DNA of 64,000 nucleotides from Mycolicibacterium komossense (GTDB taxonomy: Bacteria; Actinomycetota; Actinomycetes; Mycobacteriales; Mycobacteriaceae): the NCBI RefSeq assembly GCF_025822605.1, contig NZ_JACKTY010000004.1, positions 72,108 through 136,107 on the forward strand. Direction: 5' to 3'. Shown here piece after piece: positions 25,450 to 33,971 of this stretch. The notes under the pieces were generated by a model that worked only from the letters and a program-made list of their open reading frames with translations, had not been told where the DNA came from and searched no databases. Each line of letters starts with the position of its first letter. Position 1 is the stretch's first letter. Position numbers and translations under genes: made by a program.

Positions 25450-26343
25450 ATGCTGGAGTCCTGGAAAGACGGGCCGACGAAGTCGGCCATCGTCGACTTC
25501 GTCGGTCGCGCCGTGACCGACGTGCCGGCAGACGAACGGGTAGCGGTATTCGACAACGACGGCACGCTGTGGTGCGAGAAGCCGGCCTACGTCCAGCTGG
25601 ATTTCCTGATCCGCCTCCTCGCCGAGCAGGCCGCCGCCGACCCGTCCCTGGCCGAAAATCAACCCTACAAAGCCGCGGCGGCCGGCGACCTGACCTGGTT
25701 CGGCGACGCCGTCACCAAGCACTATCAGGGCGACGATTCACAGCTGAAAGCTCTTGCTGCCGGCATCCTTTCGGCGAACACCGCAATCACCACCGAGGAG
25801 CACGCCGCACGGGTGAGGGCTTTCTTCGCCGAAGCCGAGCATCCGACTCTGGGCCGGCCGTACACCGCGTGTGGCTATGCGCCGATGGTGGAGCTGCTGC
25901 GGTATCTGGAGGCCAACGGATTCACCAACTACATCGTCTCCGGCGGTGGTCGTGATTTCATGCGTCCGGTCACTGCGGCCCTCTACGGCATCCCGCCGGA
26001 GCGGGTGATCGGTAGCTCGGTCGGGTTGATCTACGCCGACGGCGATCTCAGAACCACGACACAACCGGAATTCCTCAACGACGGCCCCATCAAGCCGGTG
26101 CGGATCTGGGGTCGCACCGGACGACGGCCGATTCTGGCGGCAGGTAATTCCAACGGCGACATCGAGATGCTGGAGTACGCGCGGCACGGCGCGCACCCGT
26201 CGCTGCAATTGCTGGTGCGCCACGACGACGCCGTACGCGAATTCGATTACACCGCAGGTGCGGAGAAGGCGCTCGAGCTGGCGACGACAACGGGCTGGAC
26301 CGTCACCAGCATTCGCGACGACTGGGCGACGGTGTTCGCCTAA
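25450..26343 (+). CDS. HAD-superfamily phosphatase
   Basis: The 297-aa product has motif I VAVFDNDGTLW (nucleophile Asp), motif II in NYIVSGGGRDF and motif IV ILAAGNSNGDIEML. The insert between motif I and II and its length suit the phosphoserine-phosphatase-like C1 type. It starts directly after the sulfatase stop (no gap), so the two are cotranscribed and probably work on one substrate or its product. Its stop overlaps the convergent FUSC gene by four bases. The substrate is not predictable. Confidence 0.85.
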   Translation: MLESWKDGPTKSAIVDFVGRAVTDVPADERVAVFDNDGTLWCEKPAYVQLDFLIRLLAEQAAADPSLAENQPYKAAAAGDLTWFGDAVTKHYQGDDSQLKALAAGILSANTAITTEEHAARVRAFFAEAEHPTLGRPYTACGYAPMVELLRYLEANGFTNYIVSGGGRDFMRPVTAALYGIPPERVIGSSVGLIYADGDLRTTTQPEFLNDGPIKPVRIWGRTGRRPILAAGNSNGDIEMLEYARHGAHPSLQLLVRHDDAVREFDYTAGAEKALELATTTGWTVTSIRDDWATVFA

Positions 26344-27479
26344 GCCTGCGAATACAGACGCTCGACATCGGCGCCGCTGATCGTCAGTGCGGCGATAATC
26401 AGACCCGTCACGATGCCGATACCGGTGTCGAGCACCCGATCGACGGCGACGGCCGGGGAAAGCCCGCTGCCGAGACTCGTCATCAGCAGCGCCATCGGGG
26501 TAACGGCCAGCGAGCACAACGCGTAGTTAACCGTCGACATGATCTCGGCCACGGTCTGCAGGACGATGATGGCCGCGACGGCACCCCAGTAGTCCAACGG
26601 CAGGGCCAGTAGGCCGGCGGCCAGCACCGCGCCGCCGACGTTGCCGACCAGTCGCTGGACACCGCGGTGCACGGCCACGTGATAGCCGATGCCCTGCATG
26701 GCGGCCACTGCGCCCATCGCAGCCCACATCGGGTGGCTGAATCCGGCCGTGACGGCGATGCCGGCTGCCAGCGCTCCCGCGACGGTGATCCGCGCTGCCC
26801 GCGCGACCAGCACCCGATGTGGCGCGCGGGCGAGTGTGCGACGGATCGACTCGCGGCGCACCGATGACGATTTCTGCTCAGCCGCAACCGATCTACCGGT
26901 CACTGCGGACCGGAGCCCGCGCAGCAGCCAGGGCGCAAGCGAGGCGAGGACACCGACCACGGCCCCACCTGACGTCATCGCCACCGCCCAGATCACGTCG
27001 CGGGCTTCGCGGGCGAAGCTCTCGGCGCCGACCGCGGCGAACATGAACACCACCGCGCCGGGCCCGACGATGTGCAGGGACCAGACGAGGTACGCTGCCG
27101 CACCGGCCAAGAGCGATATCACCGCGATGCCGACCAGCTCAGGACCTCCGACGACACCCAGCACCGCGCCGATACCGACCGACACCGGCATGGCGACGCC
27201 GAGCACCATCAGCCGTCCGACCCGGACCGGGTAGGGATCCGGCCGGCAGAACGCGGCCACCAGCGCACCCAACGCCCCGAATCCGGCGAGGGTGTGGTGG
27301 CCGGTCAGGCCACTGACGACGAACACCAAAGTGACTGCGGCACCGACTCGTAACGGGGCGGCGACGCCGGCCTTGTTCAGATCGACATGAACGGCGTCGT
27401 GCCACGACTGCCGACGGGTTACGTGCCGCAGGGCCGCATAGCTACGACCACCTTGCCGCAGGAGCGGAGAAACGACCAC
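26340..27479 (-). CDS. FUSC-family membrane transporter
   Basis: The 379-aa product has two blocks of membrane helices (residues about 45-190 and 250-375) joined by a basic cytoplasmic stretch (LRSAVTGRSVAAEQKSSSVRRESIRRTLARAPHR), as in FUSC/aromatic-acid exporter proteins. The SHPMWAAMGAVAAMQG element is characteristic. It probably exports an aromatic or amphipathic compound. It is divergent from the MarR gene over a 34-bp gap with a perfect palindrome, so it is likely repressed by that regulator. GTG start at 27479; upstream sequence is AT-rich promoter. Confidence 0.8.
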   Translation of the reverse strand: MVVSPLLRQGGRSYAALRHVTRRQSWHDAVHVDLNKAGVAAPLRVGAAVTLVFVVSGLTGHHTLAGFGALGALVAAFCRPDPYPVRVGRLMVLGVAMPVSVGIGAVLGVVGGPELVGIAVISLLAGAAAYLVWSLHIVGPGAVVFMFAAVGAESFAREARDVIWAVAMTSGGAVVGVLASLAPWLLRGLRSAVTGRSVAAEQKSSSVRRESIRRTLARAPHRVLVARAARITVAGALAAGIAVTAGFSHPMWAAMGAVAAMQGIGYHVAVHRGVQRLVGNVGGAVLAAGLLALPLDYWGAVAAIIVLQTVAEIMSTVNYALCSLAVTPMALLMTSLGSGLSPAVAVDRVLDTGIGIVTGLIIAALTISGADVERLYSQA

Positions 27480-27498
27480 CGGAATACTTTAACACTAT

Positions 27499-27510
27499 TT
27501 TACTAGTAAA
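27499..27510. promoter_or_regulatory. Palindromic operator between FUSC and MarR genes
   Basis: TTTACTAGTAAA is a perfect 12-bp palindrome in the only AT-rich stretch nearby, centred between two divergent starts. MarR dimers bind such sites, so it probably represses both genes. Confidence 0.75.
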
Positions 27511-27513
27511 CTA

Positions 27514-28044
27514 ATGGTGTCATACGATGGCCGGGTGTCCCGCCCCTCCGACGTTCGCGCGTACAACGATGCGGTCGATCGGATTCGCAGCGAGTGGGAC
27601 GCGACGTACCCCCATCTGGACACCGAACCCATCGAAATTCTCGGGCGCGTTCAGCGGATCGCCTCGATCTGCAATCACCGACTGGACCTGAATCTGGAGC
27701 AACACGGACTCACCCCATCCGAGTTCGGCGTGTTGGGTGCGCTGGCACGGGCGGGGCGCCCGCTGCGGGCCAGTGAAGTCGTCTCGACCACCATGCTCAG
27801 CGGCGCCTCGATCACCAAACTGGCCGAGAGCCTCGCCACCCGCGGACTGCTCCAGCGGCAGAAGTCCACCAGGGACAAACGGGTGGTCCTGCTGGCGTTG
27901 ACCGACGCGGGTCAGGCAGTGGTGGACACCCAATTTCCCCGGCGGCTCTCCGACGACCAAGAAGTGATCGCGGGGCTCACCGCGGCGGAGAAAGAAACAC
28001 TCGCAGGGTTGCTGCGCAAGGTCTGCGTCACGCTGGGCGAGTGA
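27514..28044 (+). CDS. MarR-family transcription regulator
   Basis: The 176-aa product is a winged-helix MarR protein: LEQHGLTPSEFGVLGALARAGRPLRASEVVSTTMLSGASITKLAESLATRGLLQRQKSTRDKRVVLLALTDAG covers recognition helix and wing (residues about 63-135). ATG 27514 begins three bases after the palindrome, which would mean a leaderless message; GTG 27535 is the alternative. It is followed 13 bp later by the formylglycine enzyme gene and is divergent from the FUSC exporter. It is likely an autorepressor controlling the sulfatase-maturation and export genes in response to a ligand. Confidence 0.9.
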   Translation: MVSYDGRVSRPSDVRAYNDAVDRIRSEWDATYPHLDTEPIEILGRVQRIASICNHRLDLNLEQHGLTPSEFGVLGALARAGRPLRASEVVSTTMLSGASITKLAESLATRGLLQRQKSTRDKRVVLLALTDAGQAVVDTQFPRRLSDDQEVIAGLTAAEKETLAGLLRKVCVTLGE

Positions 28045-28057
28045 TGGGGAGCTTCGA

Positions 28058-28939
28058 TTGACCGCGACCGACCTGGCGTGGATTCCCGCGCAGACGACGC
28101 TGCTCGGATCGGGCGCCCGCTACCCGGAGGAGGGCCCCCCGCTGGAGGTGTCTGTCGACGGTTTCTGGATGCAGCGGCATCAGGTCACCAACGCCCAGTT
28201 CACCGAATTCGTCTCGGCCACGGGCTATCTCACGATCGCCGAGCGGCCGCTGAACGCCAAGGACTACCCCGGTGCGCCACCGCAGAACCTCCAGCCCGGT
28301 TCGATGGTCTTCCACCGGACCCCCGGCCCCGTCGACCTGAAACACCTCGCGCAGTGGTGGACCTGGACACCCGGGGCGTGCTGGAACCACCCGCGCGGTC
28401 CACGGTCGTCACTCACCGGGCGGGAGGAGCATCCCGTCGTGCACATCGCGTTCGACGACGCCCAGGCGTATGCGGACTGGGCCGGCCGCGCCCTGCCCAC
28501 CGAGGCGCAGTGGGAGGTGGCCGCGCGAGGCGGCCTGACCGGGCGGACATACATCTGGGGGGACGAGCCCGAGCAACCGGGCCAGCGACTGGCGAACTAC
28601 TGGCATGGCGAGTTCCCGTACCTACCCGAGACCGGTTACGGCCAGGCCACTGCGGTCGGCGCTTTCCCCGCCAACGGTTACGGACTGTTCGACATGGCCG
28701 GCAACGTCTGGGAGTGGACCGCCGACTGGTACGGCGACACCCGCGACGTCCAACCATGTTGCGCCGCAGAGAGCATCGACCCGGCCCAGCCGCAGTTCGC
28801 GGTGCCGCGCAAGGTCATCAAGGGCGGCTCCTTCCTGTGCGCCGACAGTTACTGCCTGCGCTACCGGCCGGCCGCGCGTCGCCCCCAGGCCGTGGACACC
28901 GGGATGAGCCACATCGGGTTCCGCTGCGTCGCACCCTGA
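28058..28939 (+). CDS. Formylglycine-generating enzyme
   Basis: The 293-aa product has the FGE-sulfatase fold: WIPAQTTLLGS, VDGFWMQRHQVTNAQFTEFV, LPTEAQWEVAARGG, NVWEWTADWYG and KGGSFLCADSYCLRYRPAARR. The two cysteines of LCADSYC (261 and 266) are the catalytic copper-binding pair of true FGE, missing from EgtB-like relatives. The C-terminal GMSHIGFRC is also typical. It oxidises the sulfatase cysteine to formylglycine and should activate the sulfatase at 23896. The TTG start is supported by GGGGAG six bases upstream. Confidence 0.92.
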   Translation: MTATDLAWIPAQTTLLGSGARYPEEGPPLEVSVDGFWMQRHQVTNAQFTEFVSATGYLTIAERPLNAKDYPGAPPQNLQPGSMVFHRTPGPVDLKHLAQWWTWTPGACWNHPRGPRSSLTGREEHPVVHIAFDDAQAYADWAGRALPTEAQWEVAARGGLTGRTYIWGDEPEQPGQRLANYWHGEFPYLPETGYGQATAVGAFPANGYGLFDMAGNVWEWTADWYGDTRDVQPCCAAESIDPAQPQFAVPRKVIKGGSFLCADSYCLRYRPAARRPQAVDTGMSHIGFRCVAP

Positions 28940-28988
28940 CCTGTCCGTCATCACCGCTGCGGGACCGCGGTGACCTAGTAGGGTCCAC

Positions 28989-29002
28989 TGAAACACGTTC
29001 CA
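28989..29002. promoter_or_regulatory. KstR-box match upstream of the SDR gene
   Basis: TGAAACACGTTCCA fits TNNAACNNGTTNNA at all fixed positions and lies 25 bp before the ATG. It is embedded in a wider dyad, CCACTG (28985-28990) and CAGTGG (29001-29006). It predicts cholesterol-responsive control of the gene at 29028. Confidence 0.75.
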
Positions 29003-29027
29003 GTGGTGTCGCATCGCGGGGAGGGTC

Positions 29028-30089
29028 ATGTCAGACGCTGTACTCGTAACAGGCGCATTCGGGCTGGTAGGGACGGCAACAGTCGAGCGCCTCGCCGCCG
29101 ACGGCCGCCACGTCGTCGCGACCGATCTCGACATCGAGCCCAACCGCAGGGCCGCGGCGAAACTACCGCGCGGCGTCACGGTGCGCTACGCCGACCTCAC
29201 CGACCCCGCCGCCGTCGACACCCTCCTCAGAGACGTTTCCCCGGCGGCGATCATCCACCTCGCCGCCGTCATCGCGCCGCACTGCTACAGCAGGCATGCC
29301 CTGGCGCAGAAGGTCAATGTCGGCGGCACCGCCAACCTGGTGGCCACCGCCGCCACACTGCCCACCCCGCCGCGCTTCGTCCAGGCCTCCAGCATTGCCG
29401 TGTACGGACCACGCAACCCACACCGGATCGGCGATGTCTTGACCGCGCACACCCCGGTCAATCCCTATGACATCTACGGCGCGCAGAAGGTCGAGGCCGA
29501 GAACCTGGTGCGCGACTCGACACTGGACTGGGTGATCCTGCGTCTCGGCGGCGTGCTCACCACGGGAATCAGTCTCGATATCAACCCGGACTTCGTTTTC
29601 TTCGAGGGTCTGCTGCCGACCGACGGCCGCATCCAGACCGTCGACGTGCGCGACGTGGCACGAGCCTTCGCGGCGGCCACCACCGCGGACGCGCTCGGCG
29701 AGACGCTGCTGATCGGCGGCGACGACTCCCACCGACTCACCCAGGGCGATATCGGCCCGGCGACCGCGGCCGCGATGGGCCTCGTCGGTGGCATTCCCAT
29801 CGGACGCAAAGGCGATCCCAGCAGTGACACCAAGTGGTTTGCTACCGACTGGATGGACGTCACCCGCGCACAGGAAGTTCTTGGCTTCCAACGTTATTCG
29901 TGGCCGGACATGTTGATCGAGACCGCCGAGAACGCGGGCTGGAAGCGGCCACTGATGCGGGTCGCGGCACCCGTGGTGCGGCAGGTACTCAATCGCCGCG
30001 CCGCCTACTACGGCAAGCCAGGCACCTACGCCGATCCGTGGGGTGCGGTAACCGAAAAATGGGGCGATCCACGCCCCGGTCAACAGTAA
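29028..30089 (+). CDS. NAD-dependent epimerase/dehydratase-type SDR, sterol-regulated
   Basis: The 353-aa extended SDR has AVLVTGAFGLVGTATVERL (NAD site GxxGxxG), D in YADLTD, SSIAVYG and the catalytic YGAQK (Y-x-x-x-K). After residue 200 it diverges from well-known sugar epimerases. It is preceded by a KstR box, so a sterol or bile-acid-type substrate (3-beta- or other hydroxysteroid oxidation) is more likely than a nucleotide sugar. It is a second SDR next to the 3-beta-HSD region and could be a paralogous hydroxysteroid dehydrogenase. Transcribed alone. Confidence 0.8.
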   Translation: MSDAVLVTGAFGLVGTATVERLAADGRHVVATDLDIEPNRRAAAKLPRGVTVRYADLTDPAAVDTLLRDVSPAAIIHLAAVIAPHCYSRHALAQKVNVGGTANLVATAATLPTPPRFVQASSIAVYGPRNPHRIGDVLTAHTPVNPYDIYGAQKVEAENLVRDSTLDWVILRLGGVLTTGISLDINPDFVFFEGLLPTDGRIQTVDVRDVARAFAAATTADALGETLLIGGDDSHRLTQGDIGPATAAAMGLVGGIPIGRKGDPSSDTKWFATDWMDVTRAQEVLGFQRYSWPDMLIETAENAGWKRPLMRVAAPVVRQVLNRRAAYYGKPGTYADPWGAVTEKWGDPRPGQQ

Positions 30090-30120
30090 CTGCGCCGCAA
30101 GCGCCCTAGGATTGGCGCCG

Positions 30121-31344
30121 ATGCTCGAAGAGTTCTCCGTCACCCAGAAACGCGCGTTGGTCGTCATGACGGTCATCGCGCTGGGTTTCGGGGCGTACTT
30201 CCTGCGCAGTTACGTCGTCCTGATGGCGATCGCCGCGGTGCTGGCCTATCTGTTCGCCCCGCTGTACCGACGCCTGCGGGACCGGTTCAACGCCGGGATC
30301 GCCGCCACTCTGACCCTGCTGGCCTCGGTCGCCGTCGTCGGGGTCCCGCTCGCCGGGGTGGTCGCCTTGGCTGTCCTGCAGATCAGCCAGATGGTGACCG
30401 GGATCAGCCACTGGCTGGCCAAGAACGACCTGACGTCACTGGGCCAACAGCTCCTCAACTCGACCAACCAGGCGCTGGCCAAGGTGCCGTTCATGCACAT
30501 CACCCTCACGCCCGAGTCGGTGCGCGAAACCATCGCGAAGGTCGGCCAGAACGCCGGCCAGATCGCGCTCGAGTTCGCCCGCGAATCCGTCGGCAGCCTC
30601 GCCGGGATCGTGACGTCGGCGATCATCTTCCTGTATGTGTTCCTGGCGCTGATCGTCAACGGCGACAAGGTGTTAGCACTGTTTCGCGATCTGAACCCGT
30701 TGGGGCCGCAGGTGTCCGACATCTACTTGGCGAAGGTCGGGGCGATGGTCACCGCGACGGTCCGCGGCCAGTTCGTCATCGCGACCTTCCAGGGCGTGGC
30801 GGGTGCGATCTCGATCTACATCGGCGGAATCCACGACGGATTCTTCATGTTCGTCATCTTCTTGACGGTGCTGTCGTTCATCCCGCTGGGCAGCGGCATC
30901 GTCACGATCCCGCTCGGCATCGGAATGGCACTGTTCGGCAACGTCGCCGGCGGCATCTTCGTGGTGGTGTTCCACATCGTCGTCGTCACCAGCATCGACA
31001 ATCTGCTGCGGCCGTTCCTGGTGCCCAAGAGTGCCCACCTCAATGCGGCGCTGATGCTGTTGGCGGTCTTTGCCGGCCTGAAGATGTTCGGCTTCCCGGG
31101 GATCGTGCTCGGGCCGGTGCTGATGATCATCATCGTCACCACGATCAGCGTGTATCTGGCCGTCTACAAGGGCGCGCCGCTGGACACCCTGACCGAGGAC
31201 GACGATGACGCGGCCGACGACAACAAGAAAACCCGGTGGCACCGGCTCTGGGAGATCATCACGCAGCGCTCGAAACCGTCAGCGGAGGAGCCGATGGATC
31301 CGCCCGGACCGAAAGCGCTCGCTAGCCCGACAGCCGAGTCGTAA
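30121..31344 (+). CDS. AI-2E (PerM)-family transporter
   Basis: The 407-aa product is at the Rv1101c position. It has about eight membrane segments with two blocks (QKRALVVMTVIALGFGAYFL and following; then FVIATFQGVAGAISIYIGG, FLTVLSFIPLGSGIVTIPLGI, NLLRPFLVPKSAHLNAALMLLAVFAGLKMFGFPGIVLGP), the PerM/AI-2E signature. Members export or release signals or help Na+/H+ exchange; the substrate here is unknown. ATG 30121 (MLEEFSV) is preferred over TTG 30112. The C-terminus is acidic then proline-rich. It overlaps the convergent hydrolase gene by 23 bp. Confidence 0.88.
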   Translation: MLEEFSVTQKRALVVMTVIALGFGAYFLRSYVVLMAIAAVLAYLFAPLYRRLRDRFNAGIAATLTLLASVAVVGVPLAGVVALAVLQISQMVTGISHWLAKNDLTSLGQQLLNSTNQALAKVPFMHITLTPESVRETIAKVGQNAGQIALEFARESVGSLAGIVTSAIIFLYVFLALIVNGDKVLALFRDLNPLGPQVSDIYLAKVGAMVTATVRGQFVIATFQGVAGAISIYIGGIHDGFFMFVIFLTVLSFIPLGSGIVTIPLGIGMALFGNVAGGIFVVVFHIVVVTSIDNLLRPFLVPKSAHLNAALMLLAVFAGLKMFGFPGIVLGPVLMIIIVTTISVYLAVYKGAPLDTLTEDDDDAADDNKKTRWHRLWEIITQRSKPSAEEPMDPPGPKALASPTAES

Positions 31345-32122
31345 GGAATTCGACCACCCGTTTGCGCGCCTCGTAGGCGGGGTGCCCGTCGCGCTCGCGA
31401 ACCTGATCGGTCAGCACCGAATGCGCCATCCGGGCGAAGCCGTGCTCGTTACCCGGTGAGGAGTCGATCTCGATGACTTCGAAGGCGTCACCCAGGCGCT
31501 GCCGCAGCGTCGCAAAGCGCTCCCCCGGAACCGCTTTGTCGCCGGTGAAGCGCAGGCCGATCGCGCACAACCCGTCCTTCTCGGCGCGGCGGACGACGAT
31601 CTTCATCTCGGCGTCGCTCAACCCCGGGTCGCGGCGCTGCGCAGGCGTCACGGGGAAGGGCACCGACGGCTGACTCAGCACCGGCGCCAGCACCGCGTCG
31701 TCGACCGCGGCAGCCAACGCGAACCCACCCGTGAAGCACATACCGATCACCCCCACCCCGGGCCCGGGGGTGCGCGCGTTGAGATCCCGGGCCAGTGCCC
31801 GCAGGAACAGCGCGACCGGACGTTCCTTGTTGGTGGCGAAAGCGGCGAACTCCTTTGCGATACACGCTCTGGTGATCGTCGACGCCGTATAGCCGGGAGC
31901 GATCGCCTTACCCGGCTCTCCGAACAGCGAGGGCATAGCCACGGTGAAGCCGTTGTCCACCAAGTGATTACCCAACCCCAGCACACCGGGGTGGATACCA
32001 GGAATCTCGGGAATCAGGATGACCCCGGGACCTTCGCCCCGCTGATAGACGTCATGGGTATAGCCGCCGCCGGTGAAGGGTGTCGCGCCCCACCCGGTCA
32101 GATCGGCCTCGGGTGCAGTCAA
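31322..32122 (-). CDS. Dienelactone-hydrolase-family protein
   Basis: The product has the alpha/beta-hydrolase fold of the DLH family with a cysteine nucleophile in VGVIGMCFTGGFAL, an acid in the FTGDKAVPGERF segment and a C-terminal EHGFARM with the catalytic His. PGVILIPEIPGIHPGVLGLGNHLVDNGFTVAMPSLFGE is also typical. It probably hydrolyses a lactone or small ester. TTG 32122 is preferred because AAGGGGA precedes it; the frame opens to 32155. The family normally works in aromatic ring-cleavage routes; no such genes are next to it. Confidence 0.85.
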   Translation of the reverse strand: MTAPEADLTGWGATPFTGGGYTHDVYQRGEGPGVILIPEIPGIHPGVLGLGNHLVDNGFTVAMPSLFGEPGKAIAPGYTASTITRACIAKEFAAFATNKERPVALFLRALARDLNARTPGPGVGVIGMCFTGGFALAAAVDDAVLAPVLSQPSVPFPVTPAQRRDPGLSDAEMKIVVRRAEKDGLCAIGLRFTGDKAVPGERFATLRQRLGDAFEVIEIDSSPGNEHGFARMAHSVLTDQVRERDGHPAYEARKRVVEFLTTRLSG

Positions 32123-32183
32123 CTCATCCCCTTCGATCCGGCCAGTCTTCCTCAACGGCCATTGGGCTCAGCGTTTGTCTGGC

Positions 32184-32834
32184 TCAGCGTTTGTCGGGCA
32201 GAGGCGACTGCGTCTGCGTCGCCGTCGCCAGAGTACGGAACTGATCGGACGAGCCGGCCCCGGTGATGGCGAGCTGGGTGGATCCGCCCTGGCCCGTCAA
32301 TCGCGTCGTCCACACCGGTTCCGCCGCACCGTCGTCGGCGGAGCCACCCTCGTAGACGATCCACTTCTGGCCCGCAACGTCCTGGGTGCCGGTCGGGTAC
32401 ATGCCGGGGTGCAGGGAGGCGACCAGCTTGTCTTCGTCGGCGTCGCTCTGGGTCAGGCTGAGGTACATGCCGGTCGGCGTCAGGTAGCCGACGGTCGAGA
32501 CCAACGCCTTCACCGACCGACCCGTCGCGGGATCGGTGCGGCCACCGTCCAGACCGTTCCTGGCCCCCGAGTTGGCCTGCCAACCCTGCGGCAATGCGGG
32601 CAGCCGGATCGGGAAACCCAATGTCTGCGCATCCGATTTCAGGGCGGTGACGGAGTCGTAGGTGGGCACCTTTCCGGACTTCGGACCGGTGGGCGCGAAC
32701 GAACACATCCCGACCAGTCCTGCCAGCGCAATGCATGCCACCACCAGGGGCGCCATCGACCAGAACATGTCGCGGCCGTCCTGCAACAACCGCGACTTCG
32801 CGGGCGGAGGAGCTGGCTGCGGCTGGGTACTCAC
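32184..32834 (-). CDS. DUF4245 single-pass membrane protein
   Basis: The 216-aa product (Rv1100 position) has a short cytoplasmic Pro-rich start, one membrane helix (FWSMAPLVVACIALAGLVGMC, residues 24-44) and an extracytoplasmic DUF4245 domain with FPIRLPALPQGWQANS and WIVYEGGSADDG. GTG 32834 is chosen: it gives the short N-terminus typical of the family, whereas the frame stays open for another 570 codons through glpX and fum only as a shadow. It is divergent from glpX over 54 bp. Function unknown. Confidence 0.82.
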   Translation of the reverse strand: MSTQPQPAPPPAKSRLLQDGRDMFWSMAPLVVACIALAGLVGMCSFAPTGPKSGKVPTYDSVTALKSDAQTLGFPIRLPALPQGWQANSGARNGLDGGRTDPATGRSVKALVSTVGYLTPTGMYLSLTQSDADEDKLVASLHPGMYPTGTQDVAGQKWIVYEGGSADDGAAEPVWTTRLTGQGGSTQLAITGAGSSDQFRTLATATQTQSPLPDKR

Positions 32835-32888
32835 TGCTCCAGTATCCCAGCTCCCAACACGTAACCCTCTTCTGGGAGAATCACCAGC

Positions 32889-33953
32889 ATGACTGGCCCA
32901 GCTCCCACCCCCCAGCCCGACCAGGCCGCACCCCGTCGACGCGAGGCCCCAGACCGCAACCTCGCTCTGGAACTGGTCCGGGTCACCGAGGCCGGCGCAA
33001 TGGCCGCGGGGCGGTGGGTCGGCCGTGGCGACAAAGAAGGCGGTGACGGGGCAGCCGTCGACGCGATGCGCGAACTCGTCAACTCCGTCTCGATGCGCGG
33101 CGTCGTGGTGATCGGCGAAGGCGAGAAGGACAACGCGCCGATGCTCTACAACGGCGAAGAGGTCGGCAACGGCGACGGCCCGGACTGCGATTTCGCGGTC
33201 GACCCCGTCGACGGCACCACCCTGATGAGCAAGGGCATGCCCAACGCCATCTCGGTGCTGGCCGTCGCCGAGCGCGGGGCGATGTTCGACCCGTCGGCGG
33301 TGTTCTACATGAACAAGATCGCCGTCGGTCCCGACGCCGTCGACGTCATCGACATCACCGCGCCGATCGGCGAGAACATCCGCCGCGTGGCCAAGGTCCG
33401 CAAATCCTCCGTCGCCGACATCACGGTCTGCGTGCTCGACCGGCCCCGGCACAACCAGTTGATGCACGACGTCCGCGACGCGGGTGCCCGGATCCGGCTG
33501 ATCTCCGACGGCGACGTCGCGGGCGCCATCGCGGCCTGCCGGCCCGGCTCGGGCACCGACATGCTCGCCGGCATCGGCGGCACCCCGGAAGGCATCATCA
33601 CCGCCGCCGCGATCCGCTGCATGGGCGGCGCCATCCAGGCAGTGCTGGCACCCACCGATGACGCCGAGAAGCAGAAGGCCCTCGATGCGGGCCACGACCT
33701 GGACAAGGTGCTCTTCACCGAGGACCTGGTCTCCGGTGAGAACGTTTTCTTCTCCGCAACCGGCGTCACCGACGGCGACCTCCTGCAGGGGGTGCGCTAC
33801 TTCGGCGGCGGCTGCACCACCCAATCGATCGTGATGCGGTCCAAGTCCGGCACGGTCCGGATGATCGAGGCCTACCACCGGCTGTCCAAGCTCAACGAAT
33901 ACTCCGCGGTGGACTTCACCGGGGATCTCACTGCAGCACATCCACTTCCGTAA
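32889..33953 (+). CDS. glpX: Class II fructose-1,6-bisphosphatase
   Basis: The 354-aa product is GlpX (Rv1099c), the main gluconeogenic FBPase of mycobacteria, needed for growth on fatty acids and glycerol. Visible motifs are [14 protein letters not shown] (metal site), [17 protein letters not shown] (Li+-sensitive phosphatase type DP-DGT), [18 protein letters not shown] and [25 protein letters not shown]. It lies 18 bp upstream of fum, so both form an operon joining gluconeogenesis and the TCA cycle. Confidence 0.98.
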   Translation: MTGPAPTPQPDQAAPRRREAPDRNLALELVRVTEAGAMAAGRWVGRGDKEGGDGAAVDAMRELVNSVSMRGVVVIGEGEKDNAPMLYNGEEVGNGDGPDCDFAVDPVDGTTLMSKGMPNAISVLAVAERGAMFDPSAVFYMNKIAVGPDAVDVIDITAPIGENIRRVAKVRKSSVADITVCVLDRPRHNQLMHDVRDAGARIRLISDGDVAGAIAACRPGSGTDMLAGIGGTPEGIITAAAIRCMGGAIQAVLAPTDDAEKQKALDAGHDLDKVLFTEDLVSGENVFFSATGVTDGDLLQGVRYFGGGCTTQSIVMRSKSGTVRMIEAYHRLSKLNEYSAVDFTGDLTAAHPLP

Positions 33954-33971
33954 TCGATCAAAAGGGAGCAC

